Positions 20,182 to 32,940 of a DNA stretch of 64,000 nucleotides are shown piece after piece; position 1 is the first letter of the stretch; the number at the start of each line of letters is the position of its first letter. Source of the DNA: Aureobasidium sp. EXF-3400 (taxonomy: Eukaryota > Ascomycota > Dothideomycetes > Dothideales > Saccotheciaceae). The notes beneath the pieces were generated by a model. That model did no database searches, had not been told where the DNA came from, and saw nothing but the letters and a program-made list of their open reading frames with translations. The stretch is from NCBI GenBank assembly GCA_024195585.1, contig SWBL01000029.1, positions 161,299 to 225,298 on the forward strand. The letters run 5' to 3'. A program made the position numbers and the translations under genes.

Positions 20182-22638
20182 CTATAGCATCGATCTCAGA
20201 CTCGAAAGCTCAGGGCTTACAGCCTCCTTGCTCTTCAGTGTCAGGACAGCAGCCTTCTGCGCGACATCGATTAGTTCTTCGGTTTTTGCATCCTTGCCTC
20301 TTTTAGCGAGACCGGCAACGATAGTGCCAAGGAAGGTATCTCCCACACCGTTGACACTGACAATGTCCTTCTCATCGACCTTTTCAGCAGCAGGGAAGAG
20401 ACGCATATAGACACCACCAACACCAGACGACTCTTCAGGGGGGTTGAAGCAGCGACTGAGTATGTACGGCGAAGATGCAGGATCGTGCAGGCGCGGATCA
20501 TCAGCAGGCAAGATCTGAGTGAGGAGTACACCATCAGCGCCGAGCTTAACACAGATCTTAGGAATGAAAGGTAAGAGCTGGATAGTCTGTTGTGGGATTC
20601 CGGCATCGACGAGAGCAGAGTTTGTTGCCATGGTCATTGCCACACGAGCTCCTGTGGATGGAATGCCCAAGGAATCGATGACTGCCCACCAGTCCTGACG
20701 ATCGAAGAAGCCGAGCGAGCTGGCTGCTGCGTACATGGCCGATAGTTCCATAGAGTTGGGAGTGGACAGATGTATCGATGCATTGGGGAAAGTCTTCAGG
20801 GGCGTTTGGGGAAGTTGGAAGATTCTAGGCGCCTTCGCAGTGCTCACAGGCTCGAAAGCAACATGCGCAGATATAGATTCTGCGGCTTCGAGCCAACGTG
20901 CTAGAGACGGTGGCTGCCAATTTGCGTCCAGGACTAGATGTTTAGGCTTGCTCTGCTGCAGTTGTGGCAGCCAGAAGTCACTGAGTGTATCGCTTGAGGT
21001 AGAAGTAGATGTCGACGGCTGTCCTGGATGGGCTGCAGGCTCATCCAGAATGTTCATGTCGGCCATGGCGAGCACCAGATCTTTACTGGCATCGTTGACT
21101 GCCACATATTGAGCCGTGCTACTGCCTTGACGAGTCTTGATACCAGTGCTCTCGAGACCTTCGGCAGCGAGTGCATCGAGAGCAGCTCTGCCCGAGAGAT
21201 CGTCGCCAACTGAACTGCAGAGGCGTACTGGATCGCCTACAAGGTTTGCTGCGCGGGCGATATTGTGCGCTACACCACCGAGCGACTGACTAATCTTCGC
21301 TGGGCTTGATGTATGTAGAGCAGGCTCTTTGCTTGCAGTAGAAGATATCGGAGCGTAATCACACGAGAAGTCAACAGCAAGTGCTCCAGCCACGAAGACC
21401 GATGGAGATTTCGAAGCCTTGGTCAGCTCGACGGGATCAGATACAGCCTTAGAAACACCAGATGTCGTATTGTTTGTAGATCCTGGTACAACTACCTGGG
21501 AGCGTGGTGCTGGCTGAAACATCCTACCACAGTCAGCCGAAGTGACTTGATACCCTGACAATACACTCACTCACGAAGCTTGACTCTGCTCGGTTTCGGC
21601 TTGCAGCTTCATCAGCTCGGCCGCCACCGAAGTGCCTCTTCGTACATTATTTTCGATCAAAGCCTGATTGGACTTGACACTGTTCTTGCCTGTCAAGTCT
21701 TTGATCTTGGCAAGTATGAAAGGAGTGTTGGCAGCCCCGGTAGCACCTGCCTGTGCTGCCTCCTGCAGAGCCTCATCAATTACCTTGTCCATCTCGGCTT
21801 TGGCAATACTGAAGGCTTCAGGGATGGGGTTTGCGAACAACAGACCAGACTGTAGACCCAGGGACTTGTGCGCGTGGATGACTGCAGCAGCTGTCTTCTC
21901 ATTGTCCAGAATCATTGGGCTTTGGATGCCACTCTCTCTAGTCCAAAAAGCAGGGAAATCTATTCTGCCATCACGACCATCGGCGAATGTAGCAACAGGC
22001 ACACCCTGGGTCTCTAGGTACTCGAGAGTTCTTCCAATGTCTAGGAAGCTCTTGCAGCCACTGCTTACAACAGCCACTGGAGTACGACCAAGTTCGGTCA
22101 GATCAGCCGAGATGTCCATGGTGCTTTCAGCACCTCTGTGGACACCGCCCAAGCCTCCTGTAGCAAAGACTTGAATGCCTGCTAGATGAGCCAGGATCAT
22201 TGTACCAGCGACAGTGGTGCCACCATTGTAGCGACGTCCAGGGGAGCCCATGCCACAAGCAAAGCCCAAATCGCGTCTTGAGATCTTGAGTGTATCAGGT
22301 TTGCCAGCAGCGCCGGCGAGGCGAATAACTTCCTCAGCATCTAAGCCTACACGAGCGATACCGTCTAGGATACCAATGGTAGCAGGAACACCACCGCCGG
22401 CCCTGACAATACTTTCCAAGTGAGAAGCCAAGGCGATGTTGTCTGGATAAGGGAACCCATGAGTATAGATTGTGCTTTCAAGTGCGACAACGGGTCTGTT
22501 CTCATGAATAGCTTGCTGAACTTCCTCGGAGACTCTTAGATATGGGCTCTTGGATGAGAGCTTGCGAACGCCTCGCGTACTAAAAATTGACTGGCGCCAT
22601 GTTTGGCTAGAAAGTGCACTTTGGCGCAACCTGAACAT
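20182..22638 (-). CDS. Bifunctional pseudouridine-5'-phosphate glycosidase / pseudouridine kinase
   Basis: Exons 22638-21575 and 21523-20182 (51-bp intron with GTGAGT donor and GCTGACTG branch) give 801 residues. The N-terminus is basic and Ser-rich and may be a mitochondrial presequence. Residues about 40-340 are a PsuG/IndA glycosidase (ALESTIYTHGFP, GGTTVAGTM, TGGLGGVHRG), which splits pseudouridine 5'-phosphate to uracil and ribose 5-phosphate. The C-terminal half is a PfkB-type kinase (VFVAGALAVDF; SLGGVAHNIARA; NGVGDTFLG with the catalytic Asp), which makes the substrate. The fused order matches the S. pombe pseudouridine-metabolising protein. The intron falls between the two enzyme halves. 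Confidence 0.93.
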
Positions 22639-22902
22639 TTTGTGTTCTAGTCAATGCGCGGTTGAGGCGCAAGCAATGTTCGGACAATGCTCTCCAGAAA
22701 ATGCAATGGCGTGTATAACAATATTGCGTGCGGTCGAGGTACAAGGTCGAATGGCTTTTAGAGGAAGTCGCGATTGGATGACGCGGCGAGTCGGGGGAAG
22801 GTGGGCCGAGAGCGAGAGGCCACGCTTCCACCAAAGCTGGAGAGCTATCGGCTGCTCTGGATGCTTCTGCTTTCTCAGGAACTCACTAATCCATACAACA
22901 TT

Positions 22903-24493
22903 ATGAGGAGTCTGAGTTTACTCGCAGGCTGCGCCGCAGCGCTGCTCTCCTTCGCCAACGCCGAGGCCAACCTCAGTAACCCTGATGTATCCAAGCAGAT
23001 GCTCAGCGGCACCTTCGAACCTCCCCAGGTCTTCCAGCACAACAACCTGGTACGAACCGTCAACTTGGAGAAGGAGTACCCTCGCGAGACAATCAATGTA
23101 GTTGTTGAGAACATCGATTCGAAGCCTCAACAGGACTACTACTTGCCTTTCCCTCAGGACCTGATCGCCAGAGTCGGAGGTCTGGACGTCAAGGACAAGA
23201 ACAAGCCAGACGCCATCTTCCCTAGCCCGGAGATCGTTGGCATTGATACATACAGGTGAGTTGAACTTGTTCATGTAACCTCTGTGGATGCGCTGACCAA
23301 GAAAGCCCTATCGAGTATTACCGCATCAAGTTCCCCTCCCCCTTGGCCCCCAAGGAGAAGATCACACTGTCCATTACCTACTCAATTCTGTCCGCTTTGA
23401 ACCCTCTGCCCGCCAGCATCGGCCAGGCCGACCAGCAATATGTTCAGATCACTCTCAATGCCTACACCAACTCAGCCTACAAGACCATGAAACAAAAGAC
23501 CAAGCTCAAGATGCCCACTAGCGACGTTCCTGAGTACACTGTAGTTGGCACCAACGCCGAAGGTCAGGAGGACCCCGTCAAGCAAGGCGTCACCTTTACC
23601 TACGGTCCCTACGGCGAAGTTCCCGCCGGTGCCAACCAGCCCGTCTCATTGAGATACGAGTTCACCAAGCCTCTGCTGCATGCCACTCTTGTGGAGCGTG
23701 ACATCGAAGTCAGTCACTGGGGAGGCAACATCGCTACCGAAGAGCGTTACTGGCTTGAGAACAGAGGTGCCACCCTCAAGAACCAGTTCTCGCGTGTTCA
23801 ATGGCAACAGACTCAGTACTTCAACCCTCCTACATCGGCCTTGAAGGAGCTCGAGTATCCTCTCATTATCGGAAGCGCAAACCCTTACTTCATCGACGAC
23901 ATCGGCAACGTCAGCACTTCTCGCTTCCGTCCTAGAAACACTCCTAAGGAGGCTCTTCTTCAGCTCAAGCCCCGCTACCCCTTGTTTGGTGGCTGGAAAT
24001 ACAGCTTCAAGGTTGGTTGGGATAACGACTTGAAGAGCTTCTTGCGCAAGCTCAAGACTGGCGATGGTTACGTTCTCAAGGTTCCTTTCCTTGAGGGGCC
24101 CAAGCAGCCCGAGGGTCTTGAGATCGAGAAGTTGACCGTCAGAATTGTCCTCCCTGAGGGCGCAACGTGAGTCTTACTTCCTGCTCAATACGATGACCGA
24201 CCGATACTAACAAGAGCCGCAGCAATATCAAGTTCGAGTCTAAGATCCCTATCATCTCGTCCGAGGTCAGCACACACCGCACCTTCATGGACACTGTGGG
24301 CCGCTCGACGCTCAAGCTGACCGCACTCAATGTTGTCGACGACTTCCGTGGCAAGGACCTGATCGTGACTTATGATTACCCCTTCCTCGCAGGCTTCAGG
24401 AAGCCTATTGTCCTCTTCAGCTCCCTCATGGGTACTTTCGGAGTGGCATATCTCATTAGCAGACTCGATGTCAGCATCGGCAGAAAAGCGTAG
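22903..24493 (+). CDS. OST1: Oligosaccharyltransferase subunit ribophorin I (Ost1)
   Basis: Exons 22903-23255, 23306-24166 and 24223-24493 (introns 50 and 56 bp) give 494 residues. There is a signal peptide (LLAGCAAALLSFANA), a lumenal ribophorin I domain with conserved segments HWGGNIATEE, YPLFGGWKY and TYDYPFLAGFRKP, and a C-terminal membrane helix (IVLFSSLMGTFGVAYLISR). Ost1 is an essential subunit of the ER complex that transfers the lipid-linked glycan to asparagine. It is divergent from the pseudouridine gene with 264 bp between starts. Confidence 0.95.
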
Positions 24494-24701
24494 ATTGTTT
24501 TTGTACAATTGAAAGTCGTTTCCCATTTTATATCTATACATGGTTGTCTATCTTCAACTTTTTCCAAATATTGGTATGTGACAGATGGTGGAGAGGCCAG
24601 ATGGAGTTGAGAAGTATTACAGCGCGGCCTCACAGAGGTGTGCTTGTTGAGCAATGCAGGCCAGCTGCACTGCTTTTAATTGTTTGCGGAGAGATGTGAT
24701 C

Positions 24702-25287
24702 TCAAGGCTTCTTGGTGCGTTCAGTCTGGGTACCGTCGTCCCAGAACTCCATGTCGCTCTCAGAATCCAAAGCACCCTTCTTGAGCAACTGGCCCTTCTG
24801 TGCGAGGATGTCTTCCAGAGTGATACGCTTATCGGAGAAGATCTAGACAAGTCAACGATTGTCGCATGAGATGATCAAGACATGGTAAACACACCTTCAA
24901 GTGGTCGGCGATCAAATGTCTATTCTTACAGCCGGGACATGTGATCAAGATGGTGCCGTGGTGATAGCCCTGCTTGGACATGCGGTGCGACGAGCGAGTG
25001 GTGCATGCCTTGCAAGTGAAGGTCATCTCGTATGAGGGCACCTCCTCACGAGGCTCGGGCTTAGGTAGGTGATCGGGACGGTCGGTCAAGGGTTTGGCTG
25101 TGGATTCACATCGTCGCTGTTGTGATTGAAGAGCGGGAACGAGATGTGACTGGGTGCGGAGGAAAGGCGAGAAGGCCGGAGAGGGACGCGACGAGAGGTG
25201 ACGGAGTTGTTGGCGGCAGGACTGAGCGACTGCAGGTTGGCGCAAGCAGATGCGCTGCAGAGTACGGGTTGCGGAATGGAGAGACAT
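24702..25287 (-). CDS. ZIM17: Zim17/Hep1-type mitochondrial Hsp70 escort protein
   Basis: Exons 25287-24895 and 24842-24702 with a 52-bp phase-0 intron give 177 residues. The first 65 residues are Arg/Ser/Gln-rich without acidic residues, as expected for a mitochondrial presequence. The DNL zinc-finger domain follows: [23 protein letters not shown] and [16 protein letters not shown], with two CxxC pairs for Zn and the characteristic DHLK continuing into [13 protein letters not shown] after the intron. The family keeps matrix Hsp70 soluble. It is divergent from CUL3. Confidence 0.93.
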
Positions 25288-25716
25288 GGTCGCAAGGGGA
25301 TTGGTAAATGGGTTGGACAGTGAAAGTGAATTTGTCTGTCACGATTCAGCTGTTTGCGGCTGCGTCACTAGGCGGCGAGGAATTCTGCCAGGGGCGGACC
25401 GTGCGTCGTGAGTTGGTGCTTTCCGAATGCGGCGAGCAGCTGCCATTGCCGATGCTGCTGATATCCTGAACGAGACTCATTCATCTTCATGTTCTTACTT
25501 TCAGTCACATGTCTCTATTGCACATCGTCCTTCACTCCATATTCCGCCCCTTCTGAAAGTTACCGACCCGAAGCTTCTTTCACAACGCGGCAACAAAGAC
25601 CCTGAGCGCGCAAAGTCAAAGCTGTGCGCTGTCAGCACAACGGCTCTCCGACCCCGCCACCATCCAAAAGACGAGACAACAGCTGCCACAGTTCAAAATC
25701 CGACAACACCACAATC
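25288..25716. other. Divergent promoter of ZIM17 and CUL3
   Basis: A 429-bp region between divergent starts. CT-rich tracts lie before the CUL3 start. No gene seen. Confidence 0.45.
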
Positions 25717-28307
25717 ATGGCCAGCCGTCAGCGCGCAAAGATTCGTGCTCCTAGAAGAGTGAGTTCAATCTGAAACCCTTTCATCTCGATACCTTGTCCA
25801 GTCGTCGCAGTGCAATCCTCTCTAACATGAATCGCATCCAGGGCGTCGCTGGTGCCAACGATGTCGACTTTGAACAAACATGGGCAACCCTCTCGCATGC
25901 CTTCGGCGAGATCCACACCAAGAACGCTTCCGCCCTTTCCTTCGAACAGTTGTACCGCGCTGCCTATAAGATAGTACTCAAGAAAAAGGGCGACGACTTG
26001 TACAAAAAGGTTGCCGATTTCGAAATTCAATGGCTGTCCACTTCTGTTCGTCTGGACATTGCTCGCACCCTGCAAGCCAACATCCTCACCGACGCCGATG
26101 ACTCCCTTTCAGACCCCAGTGCTACCGCTCCCGAACGTCGTGAAGCCGGTACCCGTTTCCTCGCTGCTCTCAAGACCGCCTGGCAAGACCACCAGACCTC
26201 CATGAGCATGTTGACAGATGTGCTTATGTACATGGATCGCGTTTATTGTGCCGACACCAGACAACCATCCATCTTCTCCAAGGCTATGAGTCTCTTTAGG
26301 GATAGCATCCTATACTCGACCGCCATTGCCTCGGCTCAACCTCCTCTCTCCTTCCTCGACACATTGAACACCGTCATACTCGACCAGATCCGCATGGACC
26401 GTGACGGTGACTACATCGACAAATCCTTGATCAAGGCAAACATCTATATGCTGGAAGGCCTTTTTGAGACAGATGCAGAAGGAGAAGACGAGAAGTTGTA
26501 CCTCACTAGATTTGAACAAGACTTCCTCAACAAGAGCGCCAAATTCTACCGCGACGAGAGCGAGCGATTGTTAAAAGAGTCGGACGCGGGTACATATTGT
26601 CGCCATGTCAGGAGGAGATTAGACGAAGAAGCTGACCGCTGTCGCTCCACAATCTCAGAGTCGACATCCGCCAAGATTATCAAGGTTGTCGAGGACGAGC
26701 TCATTCGTCAGCAGATCAAGGCCTTGATTGAGATGGACAGTGGCGTACAGTTCATGGTCGCCAACGACAGGCACGAAGATCTTAGTCTGGTCTTTGAGCT
26801 GGAAAGCAGAGTGGACCCCAAGAAGCCCGAGCTGACCAAAGCCATTCAAAAAATCATCCAGGAAATGGGAACCAACGTCAACAGTAACGCCATGAACCCA
26901 TCAATTGCTCAACCCACCGCTCAGTCGACTGCCGCCGAGGACGGAGAGACTGGAGAGAAAGAGAAGGCAAAACCAGCAGAGAAGGTCAACCAACAGACGG
27001 TGGCAGCTTTGAAATGGGTCCAGGATGTTTTGGATCTGAAGGATCGTTTTGACCGTATCTGGAAACTCGCGTTCAACCAGGACCAAGTTCTACAGACCGC
27101 CCAGACCCGCAGTTTTTCTGACACAATCAACGCTCTCCAACGCAGCTCTGAGTACATCTCCCTATTCATTGACGACAACATGAAGAAGGGAATCAAAGGA
27201 AAGACTGAGGAAGAGATTGACCAGGTGCTTGAAAAGGCCATTACCTTGGTTCGCTACCTCCAGGACAAGGACATTTTCGAGACATACTACAAGAAGCATC
27301 TTTCAAAACGCCTACTCATGGGCAGATCCGTGAGCATCGATGTTGAGAAGCAGATGCTGGGTCGCATGAAGATCGAGCTCGGCAACAGTTTCACACTCAA
27401 GATGGAGGCAATGTTCAAGGATATGAATCTCTCGGAAGAACTCACTTCAGGCTACCAGACATATGTCTCGAAACTCGGCGACAACGACCCGAAGAGAACC
27501 GAACTCAGTATCAATGTTCTCACCAGTATGACATGGCCAGTCGAGAGCATGAGAGGACACGACGAAGAACGAGATGGCGCCCTCAAGATCATTTACCCAC
27601 CTGCCATCGAGAAGATCAAAACCAGCTTCGAGCAGTACTACACTACTAAATACTCTGGTCGTGTACTTACCTGGCAGGGTGGCATGGGTACCGCTGATAT
27701 CAAGGGGACTTTCAAGCTCCCTGGCAAAGATGGCGGCCCTCCCAAGACCAGAGTGCACGAGCTCAACGTGTCAACCTACATGATGATTATCCTATCTCTC
27801 TTCAACGATATCCCAGCCGACGGTGTGCTCACTTATGAAGAGATCGCTGCGCAAACAAATATCCCACAGAACGAGCTCATCAGAAACCTGCAATCATTAG
27901 CGGTGGCACCCAAGACTCGTATCCTTGTCAAGGAACCCATGAGCAAGGATATCAAGCCCACAGATCGATTCTCCTTCAACGAGAAGTTCACCTCCAAGTT
28001 CATCAAAGTCAAGGTTGGCGTTGTCACTGCCGGCAACAAGGTCGAGAATGACAAAGAGCGCAAGGATACCGAGAAGAAGAACAATGATTCTCGCGGCTTT
28101 GTCATCGAGGCGGCTGTTGTCCGCATCATGAAGCAGCGCAAGGAGCTATCACATCAACAGCTGATCAACGAGACACTTACGCAATTGAGCCAACAGTTCA
28201 AGCCCGATGTCACCATGATCAAGAAGAAGATTGAGAGCTTGATTGAGCGTGAGTATCTGGAGCGTATCGAAGATGCCAAGCTGCCTTCGTACCGCTACCT
28301 TGCATAG
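25717..28307 (+). CDS. CUL3: Cullin-3 ubiquitin ligase scaffold
   Basis: A 14-codon first exon (25717-25758, encoding a basic IRAPRR end) joins across an 83-bp intron to 25842-28307; 835 residues. The IRAPRR start is typical of fungal Cul3 and explains why ATGs inside the second exon are not used. The helical cullin repeats begin with HTKNASALSFEQLYR, followed by the cullin homology domain (KHLSKRLLMGRS) and the C-terminal winged helix with RIMKQRKELSHQQL, whose Lys is the predicted neddylation site, ending SYRYLA. Cul3 assembles BTB-adaptor ligases with Rbx1. Confidence 0.95.
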
Positions 28308-29264
28308 AGCGCATAGGGATTTTCTTCCCTCTCTGCATCCTTTTTCAGGCGTACTCGAGCGGGGTTTCTGCATTACAAGCATTACAGGGGCGTTCACATC
28401 AAAGCGAAGGTGTTTTTTGGGGTGGGCTTAACAAAAGAACAAGATTCTGCTGATCTCATAGGGGCATCATGCGGTTGAGATATTCCAGGGGAAAACAGGG
28501 CGACAGGAAGCATATCTTAGCGAATGGCGTTTTCTTTGGGTTTCTGAGATCTTTTCTCATAGAACAAAAAACAAGGGTCGATATGATCACTTTTTCTACA
28601 GCTGCATCGTTCTTTCCCTTGCTTCTTCTTGGTGATGGTGTACAACGTTCTTCTGCTTATCGTGAGGGAAGAACAACCATGTTAGAGAAAACGATGTTCG
28701 TGACAGGGGTGTAGTTTTCCTCGTTCAGCAGGGCAACCACCTTCGTTGGCATGGCTTCCTCAGGATTAAAAAAAAAGGGGGGAAATTGCAGCGAATAAGA
28801 AAGGCAGGAGCAAAGTTCTATCATCACGAACACATAGCTTTTTGCTTAGACAGACCGAAGAAGGAAAAAAAAAAAAAAAGGGGGAGAAATCAGGGTCTGT
28901 GTTGGGAAGAGCATATCAGAAATTTATACAATCAACAAGAAAGGCAGGAGCAATGCGCAATATCATGACAGTATGACGAAGAAGCGAAAGACTAAACTTC
29001 GTGAAGGAAGAAGAGAATATCAGGGATTTATCATTTTTGGTTGTGCTGTGATGAGAAAGAGAGAGGGAGGATCATACGAGTCGCAAGACGCAAGACTCCC
29101 CGCCAGCATATGCAAGGAAAGGAAGACAACAGCACGCCGCAGAACAACAGAAACGCCCTTCTAAATGCACTTTCTTTGCGTTACAAGAATGCGAAAATTC
29201 TACCAAACCAACAACCCAAACGCGAGCAACAAAAACAGCACTGCAAGGACTAGCTCCTCAGATC
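28308..29264. other. Convergent 3' regions with homopolymer tracts
   Basis: This separates the ends of CUL3 (plus) and kinesin (minus). It holds two A-run/G-run tracts (about 28768-28783 and 28864-28885) and a direct repeat. Short frames here are low-complexity and not called. Confidence 0.5.
28797..28953. repeat. Pair of 17-bp direct repeats
   Basis: AAGAAAGGCAGGAGCAA occurs at 28797-28813 and 28937-28953. Each copy follows an A-run/G-run tract, suggesting a local duplication of a larger, now diverged unit. Confidence 0.7.
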
Positions 29265-32203
29265 TTAGGTTCTCTGGTTGAAGAACCAACTGCTGCGTTT
29301 TGGGCCCTCTTGCTGTTGCTGTTGTTGCAGGCCGGCGAGGGTGGGCACCATGGGACCTGCACCGCCGCCGCCACGGAGGGGTTTTGCAATGCGGCTGCCG
29401 AGTTCGGGGGCTGCACCGCTGGCGCCGGTGATGTTGCCGTTGCGGGATGCCGCGCTGACTTTGGCGGCTTCGAGGCGTTCTTTTACTGCCGTGAGTTGGG
29501 CTTCGAAACTGTGATATTTGTATTAGCGATTGCCGGTATGAGACGCTTTTGTAAAGAGATTCAACATACCGATGGTTGGCCTGCATGAGCTTTTCCTGAC
29601 TTTCGCCGAGCAGTTGCTCAAGACCGTGAATGCGTTCTCCACGTGCCGCAAGCTTACGGTCAGCAATGGCGACCTCCTTCTTGAGTTGGGCGTTTTGCTC
29701 GACCAATTGCCTTTGCACTTGAGTCAGCTGTTCCAAGTTACGTTCGAGGAAGGCCAGCTTCTTCTGTTGCTGCTTGCTGTTTGCTGAGCGAAGAACACTG
29801 TTGTATTGCTCTCGAGTCGAGTCAAGTGAAATCTCGAGTTCAACAACACGCTCGCAGCGATTTTGCAAGTCGCGCATCAATGACTTCTTCATGGCATCGA
29901 AGTCGGCCAGTTGTTGGTGCAATGACTTGGCGCCGTTTGCTCCATTTACTGTTTGTCTCCTCAGAGACTCTACTTCGTTGCGCATGCGGGTGTTCTCTTC
30001 CTGCTGACGAATCAGAGCGGCAGTGAGATCTGAGGATCCCGCTTCGCCACCAGTATGTGATGCAAGCGATTCTTGTAGACGACGTTTGACGTCTTCGACA
30101 TCGGCGTCGGAAAGATTTGATTGCAGGAGGTCTTCGTACTGCTTTTGTACGGTCAGAAGCTTGTGCTCCAGGGCGCCACCTTGGCTTGAGTGATCTCCTT
30201 GGCGGATAGCACCTTGAGTCTCTACCAATCTCTCTCTGAGTTTCGTCAAAGATTCGGGGGCGAGAGCTTCACCCTTAGAAGCAGACTCGACAAGAGCATC
30301 AAGCTGCTTGATAGCCTCTTGCACGCTGCGTTCGTTCTCCGAGAAGACTTCGTCTCCAAGATCGAAGCCAGCCATCATTTGAGCCATGCGCTCCTTCTTC
30401 AACTTCTCCTTCTCGTCAATAACGGCTGATGTCTCACGGGCGTTCATCTTAGCCTCGAGCAGCTCCTTGCGCAGCTCATCAAGTTCGTTGGAGAGGTCGT
30501 TGTTCGCTTCCTTGAGACTGTCCATCATGATGGATTCTTCCTTTGTTTCGAAAGTAATACGCTCAACTTGCATCTTCAGACCTTCCACATCGCCGGCAAG
30601 TTTCTCATTGTCCTTGTTGACACGACCATGTGTTTCCCTCAGATCACGCAACTCTTGACGTGTATCTTGAAGGGCTTTTTCGGTTGTAGCAATGACAGAC
30701 TCTTTCTCAGCAAGCTGATCCTGTAGTTCGTTCTCGCGTCGTAAAAATTCTTCTCTTTCGTCTTTCTCCAGAGCAGTTGTCGGGGTACCGGCGCGCTCCA
30801 GATCCATTCTAGAGTCTGGCCTTGACGAAGTGGGTGTTTCGGCACCTTTTCGTTGTTCGCCGAGGAGTGAGGGAGTGGCAGGACGAGGTGCAGACCTGGT
30901 AGGGCCATCTTTGAGTGTTGGGGTCCATTGCTCTTTCGGTACAGTCTGACCCTTTCGCCAGGAGCCAACCTCTGTCTCGAGGTTGGAAATATATGTTTCG
31001 AAGCTTGAGACTTGGGACTGAGCCTTGCGGAGCAGAGCCTTGAGCTCGGCAGGGGACAGTTCTTGATTGACCTTGGCTTTGTTCTTAATAGATTTTGCTC
31101 GCATACCAAAGCGGAGGGTAGAGACGGTTTCGGCATCGTTGTAGCTCGAGGGGGAACAGTTGATAATGAGGGTGGTGCGCGAGTTACCACCAAGCGATTC
31201 TTGTAGGATACGAGTGAGTTTCGAATCACGGTAGGGGACGTGAGAAGATTTGCCGTCAGTCAAGGCGTTGATGACCATGCCCAGAGCACTCAGCGACTTG
31301 TTGATCTTCTTTGCTTCTTCAAGTGTTTGACCGCTGGCTCCTGTCTTTCCAACCTTTTCCGAACCAGCCAGATCGACCAGGAACAATTGACCCGACTTGA
31401 CACTTCCAGTTTCGACGTTCTTCTGGCCAACGGTGATGACGAAGATGGAGTGAGAACGGGATGACTCCTGGTTCATGTTTGTAGCAGCGACAGCACGAGA
31501 CATGCCTCCTCGCTCTAGGATTTGGTAAACCTCATCGACACTGCTGACGTAGACTTCCATGAGACCTTTGACATAGACACCGCGGTTCTTTTCCTCGTGG
31601 ACAGGTAGGTTGTCGTTTTGCGGGACGAGCAAATCGCGAATACGTTCCATGTAGATCTCCATGTAGCTGACTCGCACTGTGTACTCAATGTTGCTTTCGC
31701 TGGCCATGATGGAAGCGAAGATTTGCTCAGTGATGCGCGGAATGACACCCTTGTGGTCAGGGCTGCCGATATCTGAGCCCATCATGGTATAGGACTTTCC
31801 GGCACCGGTCTGACCGTATGCAAAGACAGTTCCGTTGTAACCATTGAGGATATCGTCGACGGTGGGACGGATGGAGAAGTCGAAGACGTCGGATTGGCGA
31901 CAGGCCATGTCGAAAACGCGGTCGAAGGTGAAAGAGCCACCGCCGCCATCTCTTGATTGGATATTGCAAGTATCGGGACTCTCGAATTGGACGATAGGAG
32001 TGCCTCCGCTGGCGAGTTCGACTTTGTTTTGCGGCCTGAAACGAGCGACGACTGGCGTGTGTTAGTGGTGGGACAGTGGTAGAGGGAGCGAGAGGAGTTG
32101 TCGAGTGATGGCAGACGTACCCTTGATAGAGTTGCTCCTGTCGCGAGTTGGTTAGCATGGGGTTGTGATTGTTAGGTGGGGGACGGGCGTCAACTTACGC
32201 CAT
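29265..32203 (-). CDS. Conventional kinesin heavy chain (kinesin-1)
   Basis: Exons are 32203-32199, 32137-32121, 32051-29570 and 29508-29265 (introns 61, 69 and 61 bp); 915 residues. Two very short 5' exons (5 and 17 nt) build MASNSIK, which continues into VVARFRPQNKVE. The motor domain has the P-loop GQTGAGKSYTM, switch I NQESSRSHSIF and switch II DLAGSEK. A neck and long coiled coil follow. The tail carries GSRIAKPLR, the kinesin-1 IAK autoinhibitory motif, then a six-Gln run and a hydrophobic end. It moves vesicles and organelles toward microtubule plus ends and supports hyphal growth. Confidence 0.96.
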
Positions 32204-32940
32204 GGTGGCCGGGTTGCGGCAGGTCGTGGCCTGCTTGTTCGAAGAGACGAGGGCAGAGTAGGCGAGCGACAGAGGATACAGAGACTAGGGGGAGTCGGCG
32301 CCAATGTAAGCAGGATGCACGCACAGTGGTGCACGTCTGGAGAAGTTGGTGGTGGTGGACCGTGACTTTGGAATCAACAGGGGTCAGGGCCAAACTCAAA
32401 AGGCCAAAACCAAACCAAAACCAAAACGATAAGCTTCACAGCAACCGCCGTTGTATACAAATAGTCCTGTCCACGCACAATGACGCCGTCGCCTGCTTCC
32501 AGAACAATCAACGACGCAAAGACCAACGAACAATAACAATATCTTCCCACTGCTGTGCCTCTTGCTCTTGTAGCCAGCATTCACCTTCTCATCGAAGCCA
32601 GGCTGCTCGGCCAGCAGCCCCGGTTTCAGCGTTTCAGCCTGAGTCAGCCCTATATCAGCCCCTCCGCATTGCTTTCATATACCGCCGCAATTCCATCTGC
32701 ACATGCACAAGTCATAGGTTTTGGTATATGCTTGGTCTCCGAGCCATTTTGTATTTAACAAGGCCATCATCCTCCTAAGACGGCCTGTACCTCTCCTGTC
32801 CCATGCCTGTATCATGTTTCGTGTCTTGCGCGCAGTAATAAAACAGCCGAAATGCAGTACCATGTTGAACGCCGAGCGACGCCCATGCCAAACGCCTCGC
32901 TGAATCTCATACCATCTCTATACCCAACTGTTCACCCTCC
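32204..32940. other. Intergenic between RAD6 3' end and kinesin start
   Basis: This is the kinesin upstream region and RAD6 downstream region. A low-complexity block of CAAAA-type repeats (about 32398-32428) is present. No gene recognised. Confidence 0.45.
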
